A stretch of DNA of 64,000 nt from an uncultured Chlamydiaceae bacterium (GTDB lineage: Bacteria > Chlamydiota > Chlamydiia > Chlamydiales > Chlamydiaceae): the NCBI GenBank assembly GCA_937884635.1, contig CALGBW010000008.1:13015-77014 (forward strand). The letters run 5' to 3'. Below are positions 43,097 to 52,541 of the stretch, in pieces (within the stretch, counting starts at the first letter, position 1; each line of letters begins with the position of its first letter). The translations under genes were made by a program, and so were the position numbers. Below the pieces are notes generated by a model. The model worked only from the letters and a program-made list of their open reading frames with translations, ran no database searches and was not told the DNA's origin.

Positions 43097-44428
43097 ATGT
43101 TAAAAAATGACACTATTGCAGCTATTGCAACACCTCCCGGTGAGGGTGGAATTGCTGTTGTTCGTGTATCGGGACCAAAAGCTGTAGAGATTTCTGATCG
43201 TATTTTTTCTGGATCTATAGCCTCCTATGCATCGCATACGGTTCATCTTGGCGTTGTGCAGTATGAGGGAGTGGGGATAGACCAAGCGCTTGTTTTAGTC
43301 ATGCGTGCTCCGCGTTCTTTTACTGGGGAAGACGTTGTTGAGTTCCAGTGCCATGGGGGGTACTTTGCGTGTTCACAAATTCTAGAAGCTTTAGTGAAAG
43401 AAGGAGCTCGTTCCGCGCTTCCGGGAGAATTTAGTCAAAGAGCCTTTTTAAATGGGAAGATCGATCTTATTCAAGCCGAGGCGATTCAAAATTTAATTGT
43501 CGCAGAAAATATAGATGCTTTTCGTATAGCGCAAAATCATTTTCAGGGGCACTTTTCTCGTAAGGTGCAGCAAATTACATCATTGATTGTAGAGGCATTA
43601 GCTTTCATAGAGGTGGTTGCCGATTTCCCCGAAGAAGATGTGGCTGGTTTAACCCAGCCTTATCGCCAGTTAGAAGAAGCGGATGCGATCATTGTCGATT
43701 TACTTGCCAGCTTTGGAGAAGGCCAGCGCTTGGCTCAAGGAACGCGATTAGTCCTCGCAGGACATCCAAATGCGGGTAAGTCTTCTCTATTAAATGCTTT
43801 GACTAATAAGAATCGGGCGATTGTAACGAACATTCCTGGTACAACGCGAGATATCTTGGAAGAGACTTGGGTGTTTCATGGTAAGTGCATTCGTCTTGTA
43901 GACTCTGCTGGGCTACGAGAAACGGACGATCTTATTGAACAAGAAGGGGTGCAGCGGGCAAAAGAAGCTATGGAGTCTGCTGAAGGGATTCTTTGGGTAG
44001 TAGATGCTACGCAGCCGGATCCTGTTCTTCCTGAGATTTTATTTTCCAAGCCCTCTTTACTAATTTGGAATAAAAGTGATGTTGCTCAACCACCGAAATT
44101 GGATTGTTCTCTCCAACAAGTTGTGATTTCAGCAAAAACAGGAGAGGGATTAGCCGCATTAAAAGAAATTTTGCGGGAATGGTTACTCAAAGCTGAAGAA
44201 AGTAGAACATCCAAGGTGTTTTTAGTATCAGTTCGTCACCACTCATTGCTACAAGAGATGCATCAGTGCATTCAAAGAGCCTTACAAGGGATGAATGAAG
44301 CTCTGCCTCCAGAGTGTGTTGCTTTAGATTTGCGTCAGGCACTACATGCGACAGGGAATCTTTCCGGATCTGAAGTAACAGAGACGGTTCTAGGAGAAAT
44401 TTTTAGCCGGTTTTGCATTGGAAAATAA
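43097..44428 (+). CDS. mnmE: tRNA modification GTPase MnmE (TrmE/ThdF)
   Basis: 443 residues from the ATG at 43097 (MLKNDTIAAIATPPGEGGIA), matching the family N terminus. With MnmG it modifies the wobble uridine (cmnm5) of tRNAs. The N-terminal folate-binding domain and helical domain surround a G domain: GHPNAGKSSLLNA (G1), TTRD (G2), VDSAGLRETDD (G3) and WNKSDV (G4). The C terminus ends in FCIGK with the conserved cysteine. An alternative ATG at 43076 has a better GGGAG but adds 7 odd residues. It overlaps nth by 11 bp. Confidence 0.95.
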   Translation: MLKNDTIAAIATPPGEGGIAVVRVSGPKAVEISDRIFSGSIASYASHTVHLGVVQYEGVGIDQALVLVMRAPRSFTGEDVVEFQCHGGYFACSQILEALVKEGARSALPGEFSQRAFLNGKIDLIQAEAIQNLIVAENIDAFRIAQNHFQGHFSRKVQQITSLIVEALAFIEVVADFPEEDVAGLTQPYRQLEEADAIIVDLLASFGEGQRLAQGTRLVLAGHPNAGKSSLLNALTNKNRAIVTNIPGTTRDILEETWVFHGKCIRLVDSAGLRETDDLIEQEGVQRAKEAMESAEGILWVVDATQPDPVLPEILFSKPSLLIWNKSDVAQPPKLDCSLQQVVISAKTGEGLAALKEILREWLLKAEESRTSKVFLVSVRHHSLLQEMHQCIQRALQGMNEALPPECVALDLRQALHATGNLSGSEVTETVLGEIFSRFCIGK

Positions 44429-45035
44429 GAAGCAAATCATTCTTTCTGTATTGAATTCTTTATTCCCCAACCCTAAGCCTTCTTTAACGGGGTGGGAGAC
44501 ACCATTTCAGTTTCTTGTGGCTGTTGTTCTTTCGGGGAATTCCACTGATAAAGCGGTTAATGCGGTGACCCCACATTTATTTGCTGTTGCTCCTGATGCA
44601 AAAACTATGAGCGCTTTGTCTCTTGAAGCAATTCGATCCATCATTGCGCCTTGTGGTTTAGGAGAAAGAAAAGCAGGTTATTTGCATGCGTTAGCAATGC
44701 AGTTAGAGGGTACGTATGCAGGAGAACCACCAGCTAGCATGGAACTCTTAGTACAGTTGCCAGGAGTAGGGAGAAAAACAGCTTCCGTATTTTTAGGTGT
44801 TATCCATAACCAGCCAACGTTCCCCGTAGATACACACATTCTACGTCTTGCTCATCGGTGGAAGATTTCTTCTAAGCGTAGCCCACAAGCAGCTGAGAAA
44901 GATCTGGTAGCTTTTTTTGGTAAGGATAATTCTCCTAAACTGCATTTACAATTAATTCATTATGCAAGGGCGTTTTGTCCTGCCCTGCACCATAAATTAG
45001 AACGCTGCGTGATTTGTTCACAGCTGCGGTCGTAG
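44418..45035 (+). CDS. nth: Endonuclease III (nth) with incomplete Fe-S motif
   Basis: 205 residues, starting at a TTG (44418) within the mnmE end; no ATG fits. It is a base-excision DNA glycosylase/AP lyase for oxidised pyrimidines. The helix-hairpin-helix LPGVGRKTASV with catalytic Lys and PVDTHILRLAHRW with catalytic Asp are present. The C-terminal cluster motif is not canonical: instead of C-x6-C-x2-C-x5-C I see FCPALHHKLERCVICSQ, three cysteines in C-x9-C-x2-C, and the protein ends 5 residues later. Whether a 4Fe-4S cluster forms is unclear. Confidence 0.93.
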   Translation: MENKKQIILSVLNSLFPNPKPSLTGWETPFQFLVAVVLSGNSTDKAVNAVTPHLFAVAPDAKTMSALSLEAIRSIIAPCGLGERKAGYLHALAMQLEGTYAGEPPASMELLVQLPGVGRKTASVFLGVIHNQPTFPVDTHILRLAHRWKISSKRSPQAAEKDLVAFFGKDNSPKLHLQLIHYARAFCPALHHKLERCVICSQLRS

Positions 45036-45330
45036 GATTTTATGATTTGTATGAGCCTGTTCTGATTTTCCTTTTTCTTTTTCTCTTGGAAAGAATAGAA
45101 TGGGTCTCAGAGAAAACATTTTTATATAGGTCTGGCGGCAAAAAAGAACGTTATAGATTAGTCTGGGAATGGTAAGAAACAAAGATAACGTTGAGCAAGA
45201 TCTGAGATAGTATAGCTTAGTGTTACTAAGTTAAATAGTCAGCAGAATGGTGTGTGGTTGTAACCAAGTAAGTTTTTGTCAGACTATGTTTACAAGATAG
45301 TACTTGGGTAGGCAATTCCGGAAGAGAGAT
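45036..45330. other. Intergenic spacer nth-secA, possible rearrangement scar
   Basis: 295 bp with no gene. It holds a T-rich stretch early (45068-45092), a small hairpin CTTAGT-GTT-ACTAAG (about 45219-45233) and GGAAGAGAG just before secA. In C. trachomatis, as I recall the order, psd (CT699) and CT700 sit between mnmE and secA; neither is here. Confidence 0.5.
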
Positions 45331-48237
45331 ATGTTAAATATTCTTAAACGTTTTGTAGGATCTTCACAAGAACGTATTTTAAAAAAATTCCAGAAGTTAG
45401 TTGAAAAGGTTAACTACTGGGATGAGCGGCTATCGTCATTATCTGACGAAGAATTACGAAATAAGACGGTAGAGTTTAAAAAACGTTATCAAGAAGGGGA
45501 GTCCTTAGATGAGATGCTCCCTGAGGCTTATGGTGTAGTAAAAAATGTCTGCCGCAGGTTAAAGGGTACGCCTGTAGAAGTTTCTGGATACCATCAACAA
45601 TGGGACATGGTGCCTTATGATGTGCAAATTCTGGGTGGGATTGCCATGCATAAGGGCTACATTACTGAGATGCAGACGGGGGAAGGAAAGACTCTGACTG
45701 CTGTCATGCCTCTATATTTAAATGCATTAACAGGAAAGCCTGTACACTTAGTAACTGTGAACGACTATTTGGCCCAAAGGGATTGTGAATGGGTCGGGTC
45801 TGTATTGCGCTGGTTAGGGTTAACTACGGGAGTATTAGTTTCTGGTTCTCTCCTAGAAAAAAGGAAGGAGATTTACCAATGTGACGTTGTTTATGGAACA
45901 GCGTCGGAGTTTGGTTTTGATTATTTAAGGGATAATTCTATCGCTACCAGACTGGAAGAGCAGGTTGGTAGAGGATTTTATTTTGCCATTATCGATGAGG
46001 TAGATTCCGTCCTAATAGATGAGGCAAGGACCCCCCTGATTATTTCTGGCCCAGGAGAGAAACACAACCCAGTTTATTTTGAGTTAAAAGACAAAGTCGC
46101 TGAATTAGTACAGTTACAAAGGGATTTGTGTTCACAAATTGCTTTAGATGCGCGTCGTGGATTAGATGCGTTTTTGCATTCTGATATTCTACCTAAAGAT
46201 AAGAAGATTTTGGATGATATTGCTGAGCATTGCCGTAGTTTATGGCTAGTTAGCAAAGGGATGCCTTTGAATCGTGTATTGCGTAGAGTAAAAGAGCACC
46301 CAGATCTTCGATCCATGATTGATAAGTGGGATGTCTATTACCATGCAGAACAAAATAAGGACGAGTGTTTAGAGAAGCTTTCCCAATTATACATTGTTGT
46401 GGATGAGCACAATAATGATTTTGAACTGACCGATAAAGGGATGGTTCAGTGGGTAGAAAGGGCTGGCGGGTCTACCGAAGACTTTGTCATGATGGATATG
46501 GGGTTAGAATATGCCCTTATTGACGGTAACGAATCATTATCTCCAGCGGATAAGATTAATCAAAAGATTGCCATTTCTGAGGAAGATGCGCGTAGAAAGT
46601 CTCGAGCACATGGCTTAAGACAGCTTTTGCGTGCGCAGTTGCTCATGGAGCGCGATATTGATTACATAGTTCGTGATGATCAAATTGTAATTATTGATGA
46701 GCACACTGGGCGTCCTCAGCCTGGGCGACGTTTTTCAGATGGATTACACCAAGCTATTGAAGCGAAAGAGCATGTAACTATTCGTAAAGAATCGCAAACG
46801 TTTGCTACTGTAACGTTACAGAATTTCTTCCGGTTATATGAAAAATTAGCTGGGATGACAGGAACAGCTATTACGGAATCTCGAGAATTTAAAGAGATTT
46901 ATAATCTTTATGTTTTGCAAGTCCCGACATTTAAGCCCTGTTTGCGTGTAGATCATAATGATGCTTTCTATATGACGGAAAGGGAGAAGTATCAGGCGAT
47001 CATAGCGGAGATTATTCGTATCCATCGTCAGGGCAGCCCTATTTTAGTTGGGACGGAGTCTGTTGAGGTTTCTGAGAAGTTATCCCGCATTTTACGGCAA
47101 AATCGTATTGAGCATACTGTATTAAACGCAAAGAATCATGCTCAAGAAGCTGAGATCATTGCACGTGCCGGGAAATTAGGGGCTGTTACTGTTGCAACAA
47201 ACATGGCCGGGCGAGGAACGGATATCAAGTTAGATGAAGAAGCTCTTCGTGTTGGCGGGTTACATGTATTAGGCACAACACGACACCAGTCTAGACGTAT
47301 TGATAGGCAATTACGAGGTCGCTGTGCAAGACTTGGGGATCCAGGATCTGCGAAATTCTTTTTATCCTTTGAAGATCGTTTGATGCGCCTCTTCGCATCA
47401 CCTAAGCTCAATGCACTAATTAGACATTTTCGTCCTCCAGAAGGAGAGGCTATGTCTGATCCGATGTTTGACCGGTTGATTGAAACTGCACAAAAACGGG
47501 TTGAAGGGCGTAACTATACGATTCGTAAGCATACTTTAGAGTATGATGATGTCATGAATAAGCAAAGACAGACGATCTATGCTTTTCGTGATGAAGTTTT
47601 ACGCACTAAGGATGTTTACGAACTCGTCCGTGAGGTTATTTACCACGTTTCCTTATCTATAGCCTCTCTCTTATTAAGTAATGAAGGTGTTAAGGGGATT
47701 ACCCTGCCGAAGCTTGAAGAGTGGATGAACTACTCATTCCCAATCCCCTTGGAACGGGAAAAGCTATGTAACCTAGGAAATTTGGACGCGATAGCCGAGA
47801 CTCTAGCTGGTAAGTTGTATGCTGTTTTTCATAGTAAGATGACAGCTATGCAGGAGGAAGTTATTGCAACTTTAGGGCAGGAAATTGATACTGAGAGTTT
47901 GTGCGCTGATGTCATACGCTCTGTGATGATTTCACATATCGATTCACAGTGGAAGGTTCACTTAGTGGATATGGATTTACTTCGTGCTGAGGTTGGTTTA
48001 CGAGTTGTAGGACAGAAGGATCCTCTTATTGAGTTTAAATATGAGTCATTCTTATTGTTTGAAAGCCTAATCAGGGATATCCGTATTGCAATAGCACGAC
48101 ACCTCTTTTGCTTAGAGTTTGCTAGGGCAAATTCAGCTATGGCAGCTGCTGTTCCTGCAGTTGCAACTTCTTTCCAAAATAATGATAATTTTGGTCCTCT
48201 CGAGTTTACAGTTATTTCTAACGACGGAGAAGAGTAG
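45331..48237 (+). CDS. secA: Preprotein translocase ATPase SecA
   Basis: 968 residues from the ATG at 45331 (MLNILKRFVGSSQERILKKF), preceded by GGAAGAGAG. It drives Sec-dependent export. Walker A is MQTGEGKTLTAV, motif II IIDEVDSVLIDEARTPL, and RGTDIKL, RQLRGRCARLGDPGSAKFFLS mark the second ATPase lobe. The preprotein cross-linking and helical wing/scaffold domains follow. The C-terminal zinc-binding cysteine motif (CxCxSGxxxxCH) found in E. coli SecA is absent; the protein ends FGPLEFTVISNDGEE. It contains an insert (about residues 245-320) that is larger than the E. coli equivalent, typical of chlamydial SecA. Confidence 0.96.
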   Translation: MLNILKRFVGSSQERILKKFQKLVEKVNYWDERLSSLSDEELRNKTVEFKKRYQEGESLDEMLPEAYGVVKNVCRRLKGTPVEVSGYHQQWDMVPYDVQILGGIAMHKGYITEMQTGEGKTLTAVMPLYLNALTGKPVHLVTVNDYLAQRDCEWVGSVLRWLGLTTGVLVSGSLLEKRKEIYQCDVVYGTASEFGFDYLRDNSIATRLEEQVGRGFYFAIIDEVDSVLIDEARTPLIISGPGEKHNPVYFELKDKVAELVQLQRDLCSQIALDARRGLDAFLHSDILPKDKKILDDIAEHCRSLWLVSKGMPLNRVLRRVKEHPDLRSMIDKWDVYYHAEQNKDECLEKLSQLYIVVDEHNNDFELTDKGMVQWVERAGGSTEDFVMMDMGLEYALIDGNESLSPADKINQKIAISEEDARRKSRAHGLRQLLRAQLLMERDIDYIVRDDQIVIIDEHTGRPQPGRRFSDGLHQAIEAKEHVTIRKESQTFATVTLQNFFRLYEKLAGMTGTAITESREFKEIYNLYVLQVPTFKPCLRVDHNDAFYMTEREKYQAIIAEIIRIHRQGSPILVGTESVEVSEKLSRILRQNRIEHTVLNAKNHAQEAEIIARAGKLGAVTVATNMAGRGTDIKLDEEALRVGGLHVLGTTRHQSRRIDRQLRGRCARLGDPGSAKFFLSFEDRLMRLFASPKLNALIRHFRPPEGEAMSDPMFDRLIETAQKRVEGRNYTIRKHTLEYDDVMNKQRQTIYAFRDEVLRTKDVYELVREVIYHVSLSIASLLLSNEGVKGITLPKLEEWMNYSFPIPLEREKLCNLGNLDAIAETLAGKLYAVFHSKMTAMQEEVIATLGQEIDTESLCADVIRSVMISHIDSQWKVHLVDMDLLRAEVGLRVVGQKDPLIEFKYESFLLFESLIRDIRIAIARHLFCLEFARANSAMAAAVPAVATSFQNNDNFGPLEFTVISNDGEE

Positions 48238-48299
48238 CCTTCTCCGTGCCCTCATTCTTAAAATGCGTCAGTATTATCATTTAGAGCTGTTTTTATAAC

Positions 48300-48328
48300 C
48301 AAAAGGCCCTTTTAAAAAGGGCCTTTTG
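48300..48328. terminator. Bidirectional terminator between secA and der
   Basis: Arms of 14 bp, CAAAAGGCCCTTTT (48300-48313) and AAAAGGGCCTTTTG (48315-48328), are perfect complements. The GC core with flanking A and T tracts suits termination of both convergent genes. Confidence 0.8.
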
Positions 48329-48346
48329 ACTAAAGAACAGTGTTTT

Positions 48347-49827
48347 CTATCGGGCGGCGTATCGCTTGGCCTTCTCCTTATATTCTAGTTCAAAGGGAAT
48401 GCCGTAAAGATTAAACGTGGTTTTCAAAGTATTCTTCAAATACAGTTCATAATGCTTTGTGAGTAAAGCTTTTGCATTGATGAATAAAAGAAATTGAAAT
48501 GGAGAATTCGTTTTGTGAATTCCGTAATAAATACGTAAACGACGGTTATTAATTACTTGTGGGTGATGTCTTTGTAAAGCAGAAGCAAGTGCTTTATTAA
48601 CAGCCGGAGTAGGCACTCGCTGAGATGCGATATCATATAAGGCATGAATTTCTGCAAAGATCTTCGATAAATTGCGTTTCTTCATAGCAGAAACACAGAG
48701 GATACGAGATTGCCCAATGTAAGGGTCTGTAGATCGGAGGTCTTGTATGTAGTGTTCCATACGAACTCCAAACATGAGATCCCATTTATTCACGAGAATC
48801 AAATGAGGTTTCTTATGTTTGGCAATCAATGAATTTTCTTGTCGTAGGAAGATAAGCCTTGAGTTGCATCAATAACTAACAAGCAGATGTCCGCGCGGGT
48901 AATGGCTTTTTCAGTACGAGAGGTTGAAATCCATTCTATGGAGTTCTTGACGCTTTTTAACTTTCTTAGGCCAGCAGTATCAATGAAGACATACGATCGA
49001 TCTTTAAATGTATAGGAAACGTCGATGTTATCTCTCGTTGTGCCAGGGGTATTATCCGTAATACAACGCTCCTCGTTGATAATCCCATTGATCAGAGAAG
49101 ACTTCCCAACATTAGGACGGCCGATTAAGGCAATTTTTAGTGGGCGAGTACTGTCCAACGATTCCTCTTCGTGAGGTAGCTCATAGTGTAAAAGCTCTTC
49201 TTGTATTTCCTGAGAATCATCTAAACTGTCCATCAGAGCCTGAACATCTAATGCTGAGGACTCATTATCGCCTGCTGCAGAGTCTTCTTCCTCCTCTTGC
49301 TCATCAGTATCCTCCACTACCACTACTGGATCAGGGATCCCTCCCACCCGTTTAATCTCTTGTAGCAACCGATCGATATGTTTATCGTGCGTTGCAGAAA
49401 CCGGGAGAATTTGTGAGATGCCCAGTTTATACAAATTGTGGATTAGATGTTCATCGCGGACTGTGTCTGCTTTATTTGCAACAAGGATCAGAGGACGTTT
49501 TAATGGCAACAACTGACGGGCTAACTCAGCATCTTGCGTCGTAATTCCACAGTGGATATCTACAACCAATAATAAAATATCGGCTTCATTAGCAGCGGCA
49601 AGTGCTTGTTTGTAAATATGTTTTTGAAAGTAATCTTCTGACTCTTTATCCACGCCTCCTGTGTCAATAATATGCACGGGGGTGTCTCCAATTACAGTCT
49701 CTCCGTATAACCGATCTCGGGTAGTTCCTTCTTGAGCATTCACAATAGCCAAAGACCGCTTACAGAGACGATTGAATAGAGAGGATTTCCCTACATTCGG
49801 TCTTCCTAGAATGGCAACGCGTAACAT
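48347..49827 (-). pseudogene. der: der (engA) ribosome-assembly GTPase, frameshifted near 48828
   Basis: Two overlapping reading frames together encode a full-length Der, a tandem GTPase for 50S subunit assembly. The first (49827-48826, 333 residues) has GTPase domain 1 (GRPNVGKSSLFNRL, IDTGGVDK, VANKADTV), an acidic linker and most of domain 2 (GRPNVGKSSLINGI, FIDTAGLRK). It stops at DKKIH just before G4. The second frame (48829-48347, 160 codons) resumes with LIAKHKKPHLILVNKWDL (G4) and the KH-like domain. Family spacing predicts D-K-K-I-x-x-L-I, so 4 nt appear deleted. Der is normally essential, so either a sequencing/assembly error or true inactivation must be decided. Confidence 0.85.
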
Positions 49828-49926
49828 GATTTCTCTTATTCTTTTACGATAAATAAAAAGAAATAATAGAAGCTAAAAAATTAAATCTAAAGAAATAAAG
49901 TTAAAAAGGCTAAGTAAAGAAAACAC

Positions 49927-51168
49927 TTACTTTTTAGAAACGGCAGGAAAGAGTCCTTTATTTTTTAAAATTTGTAAAATTTTTTCTTTGTCTTGGCAGT
50001 TTGTTTCTATGGATAAGGCCTCGGCTTCTTTAAGCAGATCGCCTAGGAGTTTCCCCGGGGCAATCCCCTCAGCAATAAGATCTAAAGCTGAAACAACCGG
50101 AGTAGAGTTTTTCACGCGCAAAATAAAATTTTCTAATCGGGTTTCTAGGCTTTGGACTCTAGCAATAAAAATTTGCTGTTTAGTGGAGTCCCTCTGCAAT
50201 GAAGAAAAGAGAGCAAGAAACAACCGGGCATGGGGAGAAGCCAGAAAATGAGTCCAGAAGACGTGGTTATTTCGAGTCGCTTGAAATTGAGGAAGCGCCT
50301 CGTACCATGCGTGAATAATTTTTAGATCTCTGTTCGACACTCGTAACCGAGCAAAGGCAACATTGGTGGCTTCCTCGCTGACCCCTTGGAATAAAGGAAG
50401 TAGGAGGCAAATCTCCGGTACCTCCTCATCAAAATGAAAACGTTTAGCAAATTCAATTGTAGAGCGCAGTAAACTGATTGGGACTTCTTTCAATTCGGGG
50501 AAAATATACGTTAAAACCTTTAAGCGTAGTAGCAGAGATAAGGAGTGATAGGGATTATTACTCAGCATTTTTTTCAACTCTTGCCAAATGCGCTCGGGAG
50601 AGACGGAAAGAGTTAGCGTGGGTGCCTCTTTTATAATAGCCTGCTCGGTTGCAGGGGCAATAGTGAATTGGAATGTTGCAGCAAAGCGAATAGCGCGTAA
50701 AATACGCAGCTTATCTTCTGAGAAGCGCAAACGAGGATGGCCAATCGCGCGCACCACTTTTTTTTCTATGTCACAACGACCTTCTACAAGATCAAAGATT
50801 TTCTCTTCAAAGGGGTCATAGTACATCCCATTAATCGTGAAATCCCTACGCAAGGCATCTTCTTTCATAGAAGAGAAAATCACTTGGTTGGGATGACGAC
50901 CATCAGTATAACCTTCATCGCTACGAAAGGTCGCTACTTCAAAAAGCAAGTTATTCATTTTAACAACGATAATCCCAAAGGCAGCTCCTAGTTCTAGAGT
51001 GTCTGGGAAAATAGTTGTAACGATAGTAGGCGAGGCGTCCGTTGCAATATCAATCTCCTTTATCGGACGTCTCATTAGCATATCACGGACACATCCACCA
51101 ACAAAATAGGCTTTGTAACCCGCATTACGTAACTTTTGAAGAATGATCTTGCCTGTTGCTATTACCAT
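49927..51168 (-). CDS. pcnB: Poly(A) polymerase / CCA-adding nucleotidyltransferase (pcnB family)
   Basis: 413 residues from the ATG at 51168 (MVIATGKIILQKLRNAGYK) with GGAAG five bases upstream. Class II nucleotidyltransferase: FVGGCVRDMLMRRPIKEIDI carries GG-x-VRD, and DIATDAS carries the second acidic motif; RRDFTINGMYYDPFE and the flexible-loop and RNA-binding segments follow (EDKLRILRAIRFAATF). It adds A to RNA 3' ends or CCA to tRNA. Sequence does not separate the two activities. The nearby tRNA-Gly lacks an encoded CCA. It lies 51 bp after clpX in the same direction. Confidence 0.9.
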   Translation of the reverse strand: MVIATGKIILQKLRNAGYKAYFVGGCVRDMLMRRPIKEIDIATDASPTIVTTIFPDTLELGAAFGIIVVKMNNLLFEVATFRSDEGYTDGRHPNQVIFSSMKEDALRRDFTINGMYYDPFEEKIFDLVEGRCDIEKKVVRAIGHPRLRFSEDKLRILRAIRFAATFQFTIAPATEQAIIKEAPTLTLSVSPERIWQELKKMLSNNPYHSLSLLLRLKVLTYIFPELKEVPISLLRSTIEFAKRFHFDEEVPEICLLLPLFQGVSEEATNVAFARLRVSNRDLKIIHAWYEALPQFQATRNNHVFWTHFLASPHARLFLALFSSLQRDSTKQQIFIARVQSLETRLENFILRVKNSTPVVSALDLIAEGIAPGKLLGDLLKEAEALSIETNCQDKEKILQILKNKGLFPAVSKK

Positions 51169-51219
51169 AGATCTTCCGCGGAGCAATACTCTCTTTTAAA
51201 TCATGCAGAAGGAAAAGCG

Positions 51220-52497
51220 TCAAGCGATAGACTCTGGGGCCCTTCTGATAATGACAGGGGGGCGATTTTCAAGAATCGTATCCTCTTGAATACGAATCAT
51301 CTCTACAGTGGGATCTGAAGGAATTTCAAACATCAGCTCTCTAAGTAGATTTTCAAGAATCATCCCTAAAGCCCTAGCACCTGTTTTCGCTAACTTCGCT
51401 TTCTTAGCAATAGCATATAAAGCATCTTTTTCAAAGACTAGCTTGACGTTTTCCTCGGCAAATAATTCGGTATATTGTTTGACAATAGCATTTGTAGGTT
51501 CTGTCAAAATAGCTACTAATTCATCCAAAGACAGTTCTTCACAGTTGACAATACAGTTAAACCGGCCAACAAACTCAGGGATCATCCCGAAGGCAATGAG
51601 GTCTTCGGTTTCTACTTTTTCTAGTAAGCGGTCACGACTTTTCTGAGAATAATTTCCATGCTCTTCAGAAAAACCAATAGTGGTTCTTCCTAGCCGTTTG
51701 GTGATGATTTTATCAAGGTTGACAAAGGCCCCACCCACAATGAAAAGGATATTTTCGGTATTTACGCGAATATACTCTTGGTTAGGGTGCTTTCTGCCCC
51801 CTTTAGGTGGAACATTGGCAATTGTTCCTTCGATAATTTTGAGTAAGGACTGTTGAACGCCTTCTCCTGATACGTCACGAGTAATAGAGACGTTTGCTGT
51901 AGTTCGACCAATCTTATCAATTTCATCGATATAGATAATACCCTGTTCAGCTCGGGCAACATCAAAATCTGCTGCTTGTAAGAGACGCAGGATAATGTTC
52001 TCTACGTCTTCTCCTACGTAGCCAGCTTCTGTTAATGTAGTAGCATCAGCAATTGTAAAAGGAACATCTAAAATCTTAGCGAGCGTCTTTGCGATGAGGG
52101 TTTTCCCCGATCCTGTTGGGCCTAGTAATAAGACGTTTGACTTCCCATAGCTGACTCGTTTGTTCTGAGAAAGAGCGCGAATCCGTTTATAATGATTGTA
52201 TACAGCAACAGAAATCGTTTTTTTTGCACGTTCTTGACCGATAACGTACTCATCAATGTGCTGTTTGATATCTTTAGGTGTGAGATTTTGTAAAACAGCT
52301 GGTGAACTGGAAGTCGTTCTTTGCTCGTTTGTAGAAGAACTGTATTGAGCTTCTGAGGGGGATTCTTTGTCTACAATCCCTGCGCACAAACGAATGCAGT
52401 GATCGCATATGCTGCTAGAATGAGAAGTAATTAATTTACGAACTTCTTTTTCAGAGCGACCACAAAAGGAGCATACAGCAAGCTTGTTTTTATTCAT
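51220..52497 (-). CDS. clpX: ATP-dependent Clp protease ATP-binding subunit ClpX
   Basis: 425 residues from the ATG at 52497 (MNKNKLAVCSFCGRSEKEVR). It unfolds substrates for ClpP. An N-terminal zinc-binding domain is present (CSFC and CDHC, residues 9-36). The AAA+ core has Walker A GPTGSGKTLIAKT, Walker B IIYIDEIDKI, pore loop YVGEDV and sensor II region GARALGMILE; the IGF-type ClpP-binding loop reads TTIGFSEEHG. It is preceded by a perfect hairpin between clpP and clpX, which may tune expression. Confidence 0.97.
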   Translation of the reverse strand: MNKNKLAVCSFCGRSEKEVRKLITSHSSSICDHCIRLCAGIVDKESPSEAQYSSSTNEQRTTSSSPAVLQNLTPKDIKQHIDEYVIGQERAKKTISVAVYNHYKRIRALSQNKRVSYGKSNVLLLGPTGSGKTLIAKTLAKILDVPFTIADATTLTEAGYVGEDVENIILRLLQAADFDVARAEQGIIYIDEIDKIGRTTANVSITRDVSGEGVQQSLLKIIEGTIANVPPKGGRKHPNQEYIRVNTENILFIVGGAFVNLDKIITKRLGRTTIGFSEEHGNYSQKSRDRLLEKVETEDLIAFGMIPEFVGRFNCIVNCEELSLDELVAILTEPTNAIVKQYTELFAEENVKLVFEKDALYAIAKKAKLAKTGARALGMILENLLRELMFEIPSDPTVEMIRIQEDTILENRPPVIIRRAPESIA

Positions 52498-52510
52498 TGA
52501 CTCTCTCATC

Positions 52511-52536
52511 AAAGCCCATAACCTCTTATGGGCTTT
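52511..52536 (-). promoter_or_regulatory. 11-bp perfect hairpin in the clpP-clpX junction
   Basis: AAAGCCCATAA and TTATGGGCTTT flank a 4-nt loop, between the clpP stop and the clpX start. There is no U tract after it, so it could be a transcript-stability or partial-attenuation element rather than a strong terminator. Confidence 0.55.
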
Positions 52537-52541
52537 CATTG

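Noticed and set aside
48815..48845. Programmed -1 frameshift in der
   Set aside because: No slippery X-XXY-YYZ heptamer in phase, and alignment spacing fits a 4-nt deletion better.
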